A stretch of 64,000 bases of DNA, from positions 744,001-808,000 of the forward strand of contig PCDI01000001.1 of assembly GCA_002778195.1 (NCBI GenBank), written 5' to 3'. Within the stretch, counting starts at the first letter, position 1, and every line of letters starts with the position of its first letter. Below, in pieces: positions 25,247 through 36,620 of the stretch. This stretch comes from Raffaelea ambrosiae. Taxonomy: Eukaryota; Ascomycota; Sordariomycetes; Ophiostomatales; Ophiostomataceae. Under the pieces are notes generated by a model. The model searched no databases, was not told the DNA's origin, and saw only the letters and a list, made by a program, of their open reading frames with translations. The translations under genes and the position numbers were made by a program.

Positions 25247-26923
25247 CTACTCCGATTTCTGCGGCTCGGCGCTCATGCTAGGGCTCGAATCGACAGGAAC
25301 CTGGCCCTCGGTGCCGTACGACAGCGCCTCGCTCTGGGACTGCGGACCGATGTAGTTCTTGCGGCCGTCAAAGATCCACTGGAGGCCGGCGATGATGACG
25401 ATGACGCCAAAGGCGACAATGCAGTAGTTCATGCTCGACGGCGAGGTCGGGTTCTCGGGCGGGAACAGGAACAGCACGGTGGTCAGCAGGGTCCAGGCGA
25501 TGCCGACCAGGTTGAGCGTCCAGCCAACCGCGCCCGGCAGCTTGAACGGACGCGACTCGGGCAGCATGTTGCGGCCGCGCAGGCAGTGGATGGTGGGCGG
25601 GATGGCGTAGGTGACGCCCAGGGCGACGACGCTGGCGGCGACAATGGCATTGAAGGCGCTGCTGGAGCCGAGGAAGACGAGGCCGAAGATGATGACCCAG
25701 GCGGAGGTCCAGATGAGGGCGTTGAGCGGCACGTCGAGGGCGGTGTTGACGCGGGCAAAGACGTGGCTGAAGGGCAGGCCGCGGTCGCGGGCAAAGGCGT
25801 AGCTCATGCGGCTGCTGGTGGTCATGAGGGTGGTGGCGGTGAAGAGCATGCAGATGAGGGGGAACATGAGCAGGCAGATGGCCCCGGCCTTGTTGTCGGT
25901 GGCCTGGTAGAGGATGGTCAGCAGGGGGCCGGCCGAGCTGGTGTTGACGGCGTCGATGTCGGTGAGCACAAAGAGGAGGCAGCTGAGGAAGACGAAGCCG
26001 GTGAACATGCCGATGCCGATGCAGTACAGCAGGATCTTGGGGCCTTCGATGGTCGGGTTGGGGATCTCCTCGATCATGTGGATGGTGCCGTCGAAGCCAG
26101 TGAGGGCGAACGCACTACGGGGGGGGTCAGTATTGACAGAAGCCAGAAACAAAGAAGAGAAACAAGACGAAAAAAAAAGACAGAAAAGCGGATGCACGCA
26201 CCCCTGCAAAAGACCCAGCATCCAGGCCAGACCGTCCGGCCAGCCGACCTCGTTGATGAACTCGCCGTAGACAAACTGGCCGGACTGGTAGGTGGGCGAC
26301 GCGCAGGCCAGCACGGTGATGCTGATGACGACGAAGCCGCCGAGCGACCAGAGGAAGGCGGCCTTGGTGAAGAGCGGCAGCAGACGGGTGGAGAAGGCGT
26401 TGATGAGAAAGGCGGCGAGGGTGAAGCCGATGTAGATGAGGAACTGGTGCCAGGCCTCGGCCTCGTAGTCCTCGTGCATCAGCGAGATGATCTCGACGAC
26501 GAGGGTGCTGCCGAGCAGGCCGCCGGTGGCGGTCAGACAGACCCAGGCGCCGACGTTGATCCAGCCGGTGATGAAGCTGATGGCGCGGGCGGCGGCGGGC
26601 CAGCTGATGAGGGCGGCCCAGTGGTACTGGCCGCCGGCGGTCGGGTAGGCGGACAGGAACTCGGCCAGGGAGGCGGCCAGACACAGGTTGCACACGCCGG
26701 CGACCATGAGGCCCCAGATGACGGCGCTGGGGCCGCCCGAGGGCAGGGCCAGGCTCAGCGACGTCGACAGCGCGGTCCAGCTGTTGAGGATGGCAAAGGC
26801 CAGGCCCAGCATGGACAGCTTGGAGAAGTTGCGCGGCAGCTCCTGCTTGACGCCCAGACGCTCCAGGGCGGCGGCATCGTCGCCACCCGCCAGGCTACGG
26901 CTGGCCCGTTTCTCGTCCTCCAT
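25247..26923 (-). CDS. Amino acid/GABA-type permease (APC superfamily)
   Basis: Exons 26923-26202 and 26114-25247 encode 529 residues; the junction restores GLLQGAFALTGFDGTIHMIEE. About twelve helices are visible. The first, FSKLSMLGLAFAILNSWTAL, carries the unwound-helix pattern of the UGA4/HNM1 (GABA/choline) branch. The FDGTIHMIEEIPNP stretch in the middle and SSRMSYAFARDRGLPFS are highly characteristic of fungal GABA and polyamine permeases. The C-terminus is soluble, Ser- and Gln-rich. It probably imports a small amine, GABA or choline at the plasma or vacuolar membrane; substrate assignment within the branch is inference. The upstream open frame up to 27202 starts in a purine/pyrimidine-rich leader and is not coding. 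Confidence 0.9.
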   Translation of the reverse strand: MEDEKRASRSLAGGDDAAALERLGVKQELPRNFSKLSMLGLAFAILNSWTALSTSLSLALPSGGPSAVIWGLMVAGVCNLCLAASLAEFLSAYPTAGGQYHWAALISWPAAARAISFITGWINVGAWVCLTATGGLLGSTLVVEIISLMHEDYEAEAWHQFLIYIGFTLAAFLINAFSTRLLPLFTKAAFLWSLGGFVVISITVLACASPTYQSGQFVYGEFINEVGWPDGLAWMLGLLQGCVHPLFCLFFSSCFSSLFLASVNTDPPRSAFALTGFDGTIHMIEEIPNPTIEGPKILLYCIGIGMFTGFVFLSCLLFVLTDIDAVNTSSAGPLLTILYQATDNKAGAICLLMFPLICMLFTATTLMTTSSRMSYAFARDRGLPFSHVFARVNTALDVPLNALIWTSAWVIIFGLVFLGSSSAFNAIVAASVVALGVTYAIPPTIHCLRGRNMLPESRPFKLPGAVGWTLNLVGIAWTLLTTVLFLFPPENPTSPSSMNYCIVAFGVIVIIAGLQWIFDGRKNYIGPQSQSEALSYGTEGQVPVDSSPSMSAEPQKSE

Positions 26924-28162
26924 GGTGTTTTGTTGTTGTGTGGAACAAAAAAGGAAGAACCCCCAAAAAAGGAAAGAAGAACGTTTTTTTTTTTTTTTGG
27001 TTCTTGTGTGTCCGCTTTCTTGCTTTCCTTTGGCTGTTTGGAAAACAAGAGGGAAAAAAAAAACCAATCCACTTTCGTCTTGGACTGAACAAAGAAAGAC
27101 GCGAGAAAATCTGCTCCCCTGGAACAGCGAGCCGGCAACTTGCCCAACACAGTATCTTATACTGATGGCCATGACTTTGCCCACGCGATCCTTTTTCCAC
27201 ATCGCACGGGGTGCCCCTGGCGCCTCCCGAGCAAGACACGACCTCGGCTGGGCATGCCCGATTTGGCAAGGATGTGGACATCACAGGAGCGCTTACTTGA
27301 CACAAACGTGTAATTAGTAGCCATAAAATCGTGTCGACCGTCCTAGTTTCCCCCCCCGGACACGCCGCTGGCAGCAGCAGCCCGAAACAGGAGTGGGCAC
27401 AAGCAAACCAGGCCTGGCAATCGCCGCATCTGCGTGGTGCACCGCCGTGTGTCCGCACACACCACACGCCCAACACCCGTGGGTTTGTTTGCGCTTCCAT
27501 GCCATGACTAATAGCGTTTGCCTGCGCCATCCAGGACCGCCTGACCGGACGGCTGGACAAAGGGAGGAGCACGATGGCCCCGTGGGTTGTGTCTGGGGCG
27601 GGTTGTGCTGGGCTGGGGTGGTCTGCGTGAATTGGGCCCTTTGCAGTGGTGTTCCTGCCCATGTTTTACGTAAACACGCATCCGGGGTGCAGCATTCACT
27701 GTCATATTGTCGCGTACTCCGTACTTCAGTTGCATTCGGTCCCCGTCTTCTCCGCACCGAGAAAAGGAACACGCCAACGGCCCAGTCGCAAGGCCAAACA
27801 CGGTGGCGGGTTCTGTCATCCGCCTGTCCTGTGTCTCTTGCTGCTATAAGACGGTGTCGTGGCCAGCCTTGCCAACCCCGTTTGGGGAATTTCCTTTTTC
27901 TTCTCGTCCAAGCAGTGTGTGGCACACGGCAGCCAAGGAAGGGCCAAGGATTATCATTGCGGCCCTGCCCAGAGGGCCAAGACGGCAACTCGTCCAGATA
28001 AGATAGCCAAAAAAGAACCCGGGATCCATTTTGTTCTTTTCGGCTTCTGGCGTGCTTCTTGCCTGCCGGCGCTCATGTCGCCGGGTGCGACCACCACCCC
28101 CTATCTGCATGAACACACACACACACACGGCAGTCGGTCACAGGGGGGGCGAATCCGAGAGT

Positions 28163-28256
28163 GTCTGTGTGTGGGGGATCCAGGGCGGATCCAGAGATAA
28201 GGTCGAACGACCGCTGCGCCCTGGCCGTGGCATGGGTGGTTTCGTCGTCTTTTTTT

Positions 28257-28297
<41 letters not shown>

Positions 28298-28627
28298 CTC
28301 TTTTTCTTTTTAATACACTTTTTCCATTTTTTCTCTAATTTTTAGTCGCCGTTTAGGCCTGCTCTATCGCAGAATCGCAGCACGTAAAGCCAANNGTCTG
28401 TGTGTGGGGGATCCAGGGCGGATCCAGAGATAAGGTCGAACGAAATCCAAAATAGTATCATGCTACGCCTGTTTCCCCTGCTGCTGCCTTCTTCTATTTT
28501 TTTTTTTTTTTTTTTTTTTTCTTTTTTTTTTTTCTTTTTCTTTTTAATACACTTTTTCCATTTTTTCTCTAATTTTTAGTCGCCGTTTAGGCCTGCTCTA
28601 TCGCAGAATCGCAGCACGTAAAGCCAA
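28163..28627. other. Assembly gap (NN) flanked by duplicated segments
   Basis: Two N bases sit at 28394-28395. On the left, a 48-bp block (28163-28210) is followed by a unique stretch, a long T-run and a 94-bp block (28300-28393). On the right, the same 48-bp block recurs immediately after the N bases (28396-28443), then a different unique stretch, another T-run, and the same 94-bp block (28534-28627). The order block A - T-run - block B occurs twice around the gap. This is what a failed join through a long homopolymer looks like, so sequence here should not be trusted. Confidence 0.9.
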
Positions 28628-29214
28628 AAAGTAATGGAATGCCCCCCTGGTGCGGCCACTTTGGGCTTTCAGGCCACGGCGCGGCCACATGGCCCCAGAA
28701 GCGCAATCCCACCCAACCCCCTTCCCTGAGATCGATGGACTGATGAAGAATATTACGATGGCCATCGTTTCATCGCCAACTGCGACCGTCGCCCCATCCC
28801 GTGTGGCCGCACACTACCCGACGTCACCGGAAATTTGGCGGGAGATAAAAAACAAGAACAAAAAAAACACATCCTACATTAGTCAGCCGCCCTCGGCGCC
28901 CTCTGGAATGCTGCCCGCTCCCCTCCACGGAAGCGGACTGTGGCCGCCGCCCCTTCTGTCAGTCGTCTGACACACGCCCATGCTAGCGTTGTTGGTGGCC
29001 AAGATTGCCCACCATGTTCTAGAAGCCTGTTTTTCCTTCTTTTGTTTGGGAATCTCGCGAGTAGCCTTGATTCAATCTGTCAAGTAAGCAATACCACACC
29101 CCAACCCGTCGTAGGGTGCTCGTTGTCAGACGGGTGACTAAATCGTTCTAGTCTGGCCGACACCCGCATCCCAATGCATGGCGACTAGGTCCATCTGTAC
29201 AAGAAGGCGGCGTC

Positions 29215-29259
29215 GCACGAGACACGTTTGCACGAGACACGTTCGCACGAGACATGTTC
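29215..29259. repeat. 3 x 15-bp tandem repeat
   Basis: Three consecutive copies of the unit GCACGAGACACGTTY (29215-29229, 29230-29244, 29245-29259), with one extra change in the last copy. It lies in the 3' flank of the sugar porter, with no assigned function. Confidence 0.85.
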
Positions 29260-29492
29260 ACACCAGCCATGTGTGTCTGTTCTCGCTGCCAGCTCGGCTG
29301 CCAAGTACAAGGCCGGACAAGTTGCGCGCAAGTACGAATATTGTGCTGTCGTGTAGCTACTGATTCTGCATACTCTTTTCTCAACACATGTTGCCAAGTG
29401 AGCGGGCATGCCCATTTCAATCAATTGAAGATCGCAGTAAAAGAAGTCCTTGTCTTTTCTGGGAAACCCAATTCTCTGCTTGCATACTCCTC

Positions 29493-31141
29493 CTACGGAG
29501 CCGTTTCCACCAGATCCACATCCGTCACATTCTGTTTCTCGGATGCCTCCATCATATCCAGCACGTCCAGGCCGAGCGGCAGATTCCGGGCGATGCGGAC
29601 GGGGTCCAGGACGGACTTGGACCGCAAAAAGATCTCGTCAATCTCTTCGAGCGACCGGCCGCGCGTCTCCGGGTAGAACAGGTACAGCAGCAGGCAGCCG
29701 GCCACGCTGGCCGACGCATACACCAGGTTGTACCGCCAGCCGATGCTGGCAAACGCCACCGGCGTCACCTCGGCCACCATGAAGTTGAACAGCCAGCTGG
29801 TCGCCGCGCTCATGGCCGCCACCTTGTGGCGGATGCCCAGCGGCGCAATCTCGGCCGCGTACATGAAGGGGATGATGAACATGCCGATGGGCATCGTGTA
29901 CATGGCGAAGAAGTAGAAAAACACCGCCGCCCGGCCGGTCTTGGCATCCGTCAGGTGGGACGACAGCCCGGCGACGGCGAACTGCGCCACGGCCATGCAG
30001 GCGGTCGAGAAGAGCATGAGCCGGCGGCGGCCGACGCGGTCGACGGACAAGACGGCCGTCAGGCCGCCCAGGGCCAGGGAGACCTGCAGACAGGCCGAGA
30101 AGATGCGGGCGGCGCTGCCGTTGTACCCGAGCGTCTCCTCGAAGATGGACACCGAGTAAAAGGCAATCACGTTGATGCCCGTCATCTGGGCGAGCATGGT
30201 GAGGGCGGTGGCCAGCACGAGGCGGTGCAGATGCCGAGTCCGGCCCCGGGAGAAGGGGTTGGACGAGGACTGGCTGCTGTGGGCGGCCTCCCGCCGCACA
30301 GCCGCGTGGATGACGGCAATCTCGCGGGCCACGGCCGCGTCGTCGGCCGGCCGGCCCATCAGCCGGGCCATGATGGGCGCGGCCTCCTCCAGGCGCTCCT
30401 TCTTGACCAGCCAGCGCGGGGACTCGGGCAGCAGGGGCGTGAGGACGAGGAGCACAGCCAAAAAGACCAGCGACAGGGCCAGGGGAAAGCGCCACGACAC
30501 GGGGCCGGACGTGTGGAACATGCCAAAGTTGACCCACGACGCGATGGCGAGCCCGCTCAGGGCAAAGACGCCCTCCACCAGGACGAGCTGGCCGCGCTTG
30601 TGGGCGCTGGCCGTCTCGCTGACGTACATGGGAATGGTGCCGGTGTACAGGCCGATGCCGAGTCCCGTCACGGTGCGGCCGACCAGGAGCTGCGCCAGCG
30701 AGAAGGTCGACGCCTGGACGATGACGCCCACGGCGGCAACGCAGCCGGCCAGAATCATGGTGCGCGGACGTCCGAGCCGGTCGCCGACGGCCAGGCAGGA
30801 CAGCGCGCCGAGGGCGGACCCCACCTCGAAGATGGCAACGACGAGGCCTGTGCGAGGGAAACCCAAAAAAAACAAAGAGAGTGGTTGTCAGCAGCGAAGA
30901 CCGAAAAAAAGCAAATGCAGGCGCCGACCGAGACCAACGTACCCAGGATGGTGGCATTGTGCGACTTTGTAGCACCGGTCGTGTTGACGGTGTCGACGGC
31001 CGGAATGGCCGCCAGGAAGGCGGGCAAGGTAGTGAAGCCATTCATGACCGACTGGTTGTAGCCCTGGACCAGGAACGCGGATGCGCCCAGAATGGCAATC
31101 ATGCGCTGCAGGCTTTCGCCCTGGGGCCGGGGGAGGATCAT
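29493..31141 (-). CDS. MFS sugar porter (hexose/quinate-type)
   Basis: Exons 31141-30943 and 30847-29493 give 517 residues; the 95-nt intron has GTACGT and a pyrimidine-rich acceptor. Signatures are: helix 1 ASAFLVQGYNQSVMNGFTTL; VGDRLGRPRTMILAG (loop 2-3); PESPRWLVKKERLEEA (loop 6-7); TMLAQMTGINVIAFYSVSIF (helix 7); DRVGRRRLMLFS (loop 8-9); and YPETRGRSLEEIDEIF at the C-terminus. All are diagnostic of the sugar-porter family. Note Met in place of the usual second Gln of helix 7 (AQMTG against QQLTG), so the sugar specificity may differ from that of the porter at 16.3 kb. It is transcribed divergently from the alpha/beta hydrolase, 423 bp away. Confidence 0.92.
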
Positions 31142-31564
31142 GGCGGCTGGCGATGTTTTGCGTACGTGTCTGCTCAGCAGTTGTCCGAGGACGGGTTGGG
31201 GGGGGAAGGGGAAAAAAAAAAAAAAAGTAGAATATGAGACGAGCCGTCTCTCCCTCGGCATAAAAATTGCATCGTCACAGTTTTTGCAGAAAAAAAGTGG
31301 ACAGTCCCAACCATTTTCCTACCCCAGATTTTTTCGCGCCATTCCTTTTTGGCTCCTTGCGTCGGCTTATTTTTTAATTTTTTTTCCTGCATGTTTTCCA
31401 TGGATTTTTTTAGGGTTGGCGGGGGCCGGAAGATGTTTCCCTTGGGAGACCCTGTCCACGACAGGAACAGCATTCCGTTCCGCCGGACCACTTCAGTGCA
31501 CGCGCCTCCTCTCTCCACCCCCCTTCCTCCCCCCCGTTTCTGCTTCTCGTTTTGACGAGCCGGG
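31142..31564. other. Shared divergent promoter region
   Basis: Pyrimidine- and T-rich 423 bp between the sugar porter (-) and the hydrolase (+). The two genes could be co-regulated from it. Confidence 0.55.
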
Positions 31565-32734
31565 ATGGCGGCCACGACTCCTCCCGACAGCCTGCCGCTC
31601 TACCCGGGAGAGGTTTTGGAGACCATAGCCGGGTATCCGACCATATACCACTATGCTCCGGCACCGGCACCGGCACCGGCACCGGCACCCGCGGCCGGCG
31701 GCTCCTCCGGCGAGACGCGCCGGGGGCCACGCGCGCTTCCGCTGGTCGTCTGCATCACCGGCGGCCTGCATCTGGCGCGCGTGTTCTACGGCGGACACGC
31801 GGGGTCGGCCCCGGACCACTTCCTGGCGCACCGGCTGAACCAGCTGGGCTTCGGCGTGCTGTCGCTGTCGTACCCGCTCGAGACGGACCCGGCCATCATG
31901 CCGCCCTCGGCGGCGGCGTACCGCATCCAGGACTGGGGCCGCCAGGCCGCGACGACGACGCGCAAGGTCGTGGAGGACCACGGGCTGGAGACGCGGTCCG
32001 TGGTGCTGGTCTCGTGGAGCATGGGCGGCCGCGTGGTGGTGCGGTACAACGAGGCGGCCCGGGCGCTGGGCCTCGACGTGCAGCAGTACATCAGCTTCGC
32101 GGCCACGCCCGGCCTGTCCAGCATCCGGCCGCTGCCCCCGGGCATGACGTGCAGCCCCGCGGGCTACTTCCACGTGCCGCCGCACGTCGACGTGTTCTGC
32201 CAGCAGCTGCAGGAGATGGCGCGCGGCAACGAGGGCGGCCGCGCCAGCATCCCGCAGGACGTGTATCTGCGCGAGTACACGGGCGCCACGCCGGTCAACC
32301 TGATTGGGCTGCGGCTGCGGCACGACAGCCGCGCCGGCCAGTTTGTGCCGGACCACGTGCCGCACGAAGAGGACACCGGGGTGCTGGACGTGGCCCACTA
32401 CCCCTTCATCACGGCGCTGTACCCGAGCAGCCTCTTGGACGCCAGCCACGCGCTGACCGACCAGGCGACCTGGGGCTTTTTGCTGACCTACCACCTGGAG
32501 CACCTCATCACGGCCCGGGGCGGGCTGGCCCGGCTGCGGCAGGCGGCGCCGTCCCGGTGGCAGCAGCTGCGGGCGCTGGTGCACGGGGCGCCGGCCCGGC
32601 TGTGCCTGCCCATGGACGGCAACCACTTTTTCTTTGTTGGCCAGAAAGGGGCGGCCGACACGGCCCGCGCCGTGGCCCGCCTCGTGGACGATGCGCAGGC
32701 ATTCCAGAAGGAACTGTTTGGCCTTTTGGAGTAG
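31565..32734 (+). CDS. Alpha/beta-hydrolase-fold protein
   Basis: Single exon, 389 residues, with the first ATG right after a pyrimidine-rich leader. Early strands LPLVVCITGGLHLARVFYGG and the later VVLVSWSMGGRVVVRYNEAA form the fold, with SWSMGG as the G-x-S-x-G nucleophile elbow (about residue 155). A late MDGNHFFFVG supplies the expected catalytic His (NHF). An acidic third residue is likely in the LCLPMDG segment. An Ala-Pro dipeptide tract from a CCGGCA microsatellite sits at residues 32-43. No signal peptide is seen, so it is probably cytosolic. The substrate (ester, lactone or thioester) cannot be told; a role with the adjacent methyltransferase region is possible but unproven. Confidence 0.8.
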   Translation: MAATTPPDSLPLYPGEVLETIAGYPTIYHYAPAPAPAPAPAPAAGGSSGETRRGPRALPLVVCITGGLHLARVFYGGHAGSAPDHFLAHRLNQLGFGVLSLSYPLETDPAIMPPSAAAYRIQDWGRQAATTTRKVVEDHGLETRSVVLVSWSMGGRVVVRYNEAARALGLDVQQYISFAATPGLSSIRPLPPGMTCSPAGYFHVPPHVDVFCQQLQEMARGNEGGRASIPQDVYLREYTGATPVNLIGLRLRHDSRAGQFVPDHVPHEEDTGVLDVAHYPFITALYPSSLLDASHALTDQATWGFLLTYHLEHLITARGGLARLRQAAPSRWQQLRALVHGAPARLCLPMDGNHFFFVGQKGAADTARAVARLVDDAQAFQKELFGLLE

Positions 32735-34783
32735 AGTGCAGCGAGACGAGCAGAGCGTGGACTCGCCTGGACGAAACGTTGGACTGGACAATTGTCTCTT
32801 CGGTTGCACTATGTAGTATAGCACCAAAACATGCCGATCTCCATCTCCTACACCCATTCCGCTTGACCATAGCATGCCCTCGCTGCCCTAGCTGCGGCCT
32901 ACAAGTTTCTGTACTGGACATAGAGATCCGACGTGTTGTGCCGCCCAGTCCAATAATGCAACCCCGGCCTTGCTGCCTCGCTGGTGGGCAGATGGCAAGA
33001 ATTCGCCAGCTCGGTGTCTTCTCCCTGCCGTGACAGCGTGCTCGGCGTACCTTTGGCCCGGGAATGTCCAAGTGGACAGTGCTCCACCACGCGAACAGGT
33101 CGTCCAGAACGAACGAGGAGAGGACCGTGTCCCGGGCCGTGATGGAGGCGAACAGTTCAGCGCAGGTCGCCGGCTGGACCACATGGACGTAGCGTAGGGT
33201 CAAGCTTGTCGGCTGGCAGATTGGAAGAAATGGAATGCGGTTGGCCGCCGGCATGTTGTCGACCGCTCATCGCCCGCAGTATCTTCAACGACGCAAAGAT
33301 GTCGGGCAATGTGTCCAGGCTGAGTACAACCCGATCGCATGTCCGATTGCAAAAGAGCTGGCCGCGGAACTGGTCCAGTTCGTTGTCCAGGCCGAGACCA
33401 GACTCGGCCAGCGCAGCCATCGCAACGCGACATATACGTCGTGCCGTGCCCTATATAGCTCGCCACACACGTCTTGTACAATCGCCCTTCACACCAGGGT
33501 CTATACGAGCTCCGCCGTTTTCCCGTACACAGACGTGAGTCGGCCGTGATCCGCGTGTCGTTTCAGGTCGCGGAAGGCCTGCGCTAGGATGCGTGCATGC
33601 TGTGCGACTGTCTCTCCGGTCAGGCCGCCAGACGAGACCGACCGGCTCACACGGCCTTGTCTGTGAATTTGCCCTGGGTGGCTTTGGGCGCAGTGTCTCT
33701 GCAAGTGAGCCGCAGCGATGCAACAACCTCGAGGTCCAAGTATGCGACGAGGAGCCCAAATAGTTCGGCGGGCGCATTCAGGCGGTATGGGCGATAAGAT
33801 GTGTGTGGCTGTTACATTTCCCTTCCCCGCTTGAATGGAAGTACAATTCCCGATCAGGAAACACCTAATTTTTTATCTTTGATCTTTTTTTGCAGCCCGG
33901 GCTGGGGAAACTTTGGCGCTAAGGCCTTGCCCTTACTCGTCTAGGAATGCGCTGACTCTGCAGTTCGTGCAGGGCATGCCTTCGGCCTGTCCAGGCGATT
34001 CGGCCTGTTTGCCAGCGGGTGCTACACCTTTTCCGGTGTATTGTCTGGGTTGTGAGTCGGCAGTCCGGTCACGCAGGGTGACTGGTTTCTGTGATTCGGT
34101 TGCGCCGCCAGATCCGGCTTGCGTCCCAGAGGCACACCGGCCGACAGCCTTGAGGCTGACGTTGGCTGGGAAGCTGCGCGACGCTGCCAAGAGGTTGCAG
34201 GTCGCTCTTTCGTAGCACGTTTTCCAGCCTGGAGTAGAGTCTCCGTTGCCCTGTCTCCTGTATGAACGCTGGCGTACCAGAGTGAACCTGTGGGGTGTCG
34301 TCATCGTATCACGACAAAACACGAGTCACTCAGAATCGACTCCAAGAACGGATGGGGAACTGCGTTTCTCGATCCACAGACAGTCGAGATTCCAATGCTG
34401 CCAAGCTGCTAATGCTGATGCGTTGTACGCTTCTCCATGTTTGCCATCCCCCATGTGGCATAGTGGGATGCATGTCGCCGTTTCAGCGCTCAATATTGCA
34501 ACTCCTGGTTGGTGTAGCGGGTTCGGCGGGAACGATACCCGTCCCGCGCTCGTATGTTTCCGTCTGTACTCGTCCATAGCAGTTCGTCCCCTCATTTTGA
34601 CGTGCCTTGTTTCCCCCGCTGTTGTCGCATCTATAATACGCAGCCCATCCTACACTTGAACGGCTGATTTCGTTTTCAGCGTCTCGGTCGTTACTACACT
34701 GCCGTTCTTGACGATCCCTTCTCTGCTGGGGATTTGCGACACATATCGCACACCTGATATAGGGAGTCGGATCGCATCGAAGC
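32735..34783. other. 2 kb region without an intact gene
   Basis: No complete gene is supported. Part of it (33.0-33.7 kb, minus strand) has broken coding-like stretches listed separately; the remainder, including the methyltransferase promoter, shows nothing I can name. Confidence 0.5.
33030..33705 (-). pseudogene. Possible degraded coding remnant, family unknown
   Basis: Read on the minus strand, three stretches in different frames look protein-like: HARILAQAFRDLKRHADHG (about 33.6 kb), LSLDTLPDIFASLKILRAMS (about 33.3 kb) and CAELFASITARDTVLSSFVL (about 33.1 kb). They follow each other in order but are separated by stops or frame changes that I could not resolve into introns. The pattern suggests a decayed gene; the family was not recognised. 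A poorly modelled live gene is the alternative. Confidence 0.3.
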
Positions 34784-36479
34784 ATGAGTGCAACAGTGAC
34801 GCCTGTGGCGTCGGCGGACCACCCGCCGGCAGCCGTCACGACGAGCAGCGCGCCGCTGCTGGAAGCGGCAGATCCCGACGAGGTTCGGTCATTCCCGCCG
34901 TTTTGGCAAAACTGGGTTGCGGCTCTTTCTTAACCGCTTCGCATGGAATAGGACATCGACGACAATGATTCCACACTGGGGAGTGACGCGTATGTCGTTC
35001 GTCTTGAAGGGGAGAGAGGGGGGGAGGGAAGAGAGAGTGTGAGAAAGGCTGAGAGAGCGTGAAAGAGACAAGCAGCCGTCTGACCAGCACGCAATGCAGA
35101 GAAAGCTCTACGGCGTCCATAGCGTCGAGCATCCTCGAATACCGCACCATCCAGGGACGTCGGTTCCACAGCGAACGCTACCAGACGACGTACTTTGCGC
35201 CCAATGACGGCCAGCAAAGCGACTCCCTCGACATTGTGTGAGACCAGGCCTTCCTCTACCCACCCCCGTGACAGAACGTGTAACCGCTGACCTCGTCGCC
35301 CTGCTGATGAGACACCACTACCTGACTCTGCTCCTCGACGGAAAGCTGCACCTCTCGCCGCTGGAAGCGGACAAGGTTCAAGTATGAACTTATGCGCCCC
35401 CTGTGCAGTATGCAATCTGGTCGATGACTGATATGTTTTTGTTGTACTTGCAGAAAGTGGTGGACATTGGAGCCGGAGATGGTAAGACTTGTACTGGCTT
35501 TGCTCTTTTGGCTTTGTTACGATGCTGACCGTCATGTTTGTTCGTAGGCATCTGGGCCATGTACGTTTTTTGTGTCCTCGCTTCGCTCGTTTTTGGTCTC
35601 CTCGCTTCGCTCGTTTTTCTTTCTTTCCTCGCTTGGCTCGTTTCTTTCTTTCTTCACTCTTCACTTTCTTCTTTTTTCTTGTTTCGTGTTTCTTGACTTC
35701 CTTTTCTCTTTCTCCGTCTCGGACTGACGCTGGCTAGCGACTTTGGCGACCAGTATCCCAATGCCCAGGTCCTCGGAATCGACCTCTCTCCCATCCAGGT
35801 AGGCACACAATACGAGCCCGTCTATGTGGCATGTCCATCGCTCTGATCACGCCCGTCTCTCCAGCCCGGGTGGGTCCCCCCCAACGTCAAGTTCGAGGTC
35901 GACGACGCCACCCAGACGTGGACGTGGCCCGACAACACGTTCGACTTTGTCCACATCCGCTTCCTCAACGGCGCCATCAAGGACTGGCCGGCCCTGTTCC
36001 GCCAGGCCTACCGCTGCCTCAAGCCGGGCGGCTACGTCGAGTCGTCCGAGTTCTCGCCCCGCTACTACTGCGACGACGGCACCGCCGACAGCGAGCCCGT
36101 CCACGCCGAGTGGGGCGACATTTTTGCCGAGGCCGGCAAGACGCTCGGCGTCAACTTTCTCGTCGTCGACGACGACACGCAGCGCAACGGCGTGCGCGAC
36201 GCCGGCTTCGCGGACCTGCACGAGTCGCTGTTCAAGGCCCCCGTCGGCGCGTGGACCGCCGACAAGAAGCTGGCCGACATTGGCCGCTACACGCAGCTGG
36301 CCCTGGAGAACGACATGGAGGGCTACACGCTCTTCCTGTGGACGACCGTCCTGGGCCGCCCGCGGGCCGAGTACGAGGTGTTTCTCATGCGCATGCGCAG
36401 GCTGCTGCGCAACACCCGCAACGCCCACATCTACTGCAAGTACAAGTACGTCTACGGCCGCAAGCCCGCGGCGGCCTAG
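34784..36479 (+). CDS. SAM-dependent methyltransferase, LaeA-like
   Basis: Eight exons: 34784-34882, 34952-34989, 35100-35237, 35312-35381, 35454-35481, 35548-35560, 35738-35798, 35865-36479 (353 residues). Exon 6 is only 13 nt, but it completes the SAM-binding motif VVDIGAGDG-IWAI-DFGDQYP. Motif II is present as AQVLGIDLSPIQP, and the post-motif region VKFEVDDATQTWTWPDNTFD then FVHIRFLNGAIKDWP matches fungal LaeA-like and TAM-like methyltransferases. The N-terminal 60 residues are low complexity. LaeA homologues are regulators, while many related copies inside gene clusters act as tailoring O- or N-methyltransferases. Position beside the large fusion enzyme and an exporter favours the tailoring role, but this is inference. 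It ends 271 bp from the convergent fusion gene. Confidence 0.88.
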
Positions 36480-36620
36480 CCGGAGCCGACGCCAAGAGTC
36501 AGGCGAGGCCGCGGCCCCGGGTGTCTGGAGAACGTGGGGGAGGGGGGCCATACACCGTAATCATGAAAATCAACAATTGCCAAAACGTGCCACAAAATTG
36601 CCAGACAACTGTTTACGGTA

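Larger units (their letters stand above)
26924..29492. other. 2.6 kb intergenic region with an assembly gap
   Basis: No gene is recognised. The region holds the permease promoter, CA and homopolymer T repeats, the N-gap described separately, and a 15-bp tandem repeat near 29.2 kb. Confidence 0.55.

Noticed and set aside
25133..27088. 651-codon plus-strand frame over the permease
   Set aside because: Gly/Asp/Gln-rich antisense shadow of a clear APC permease.
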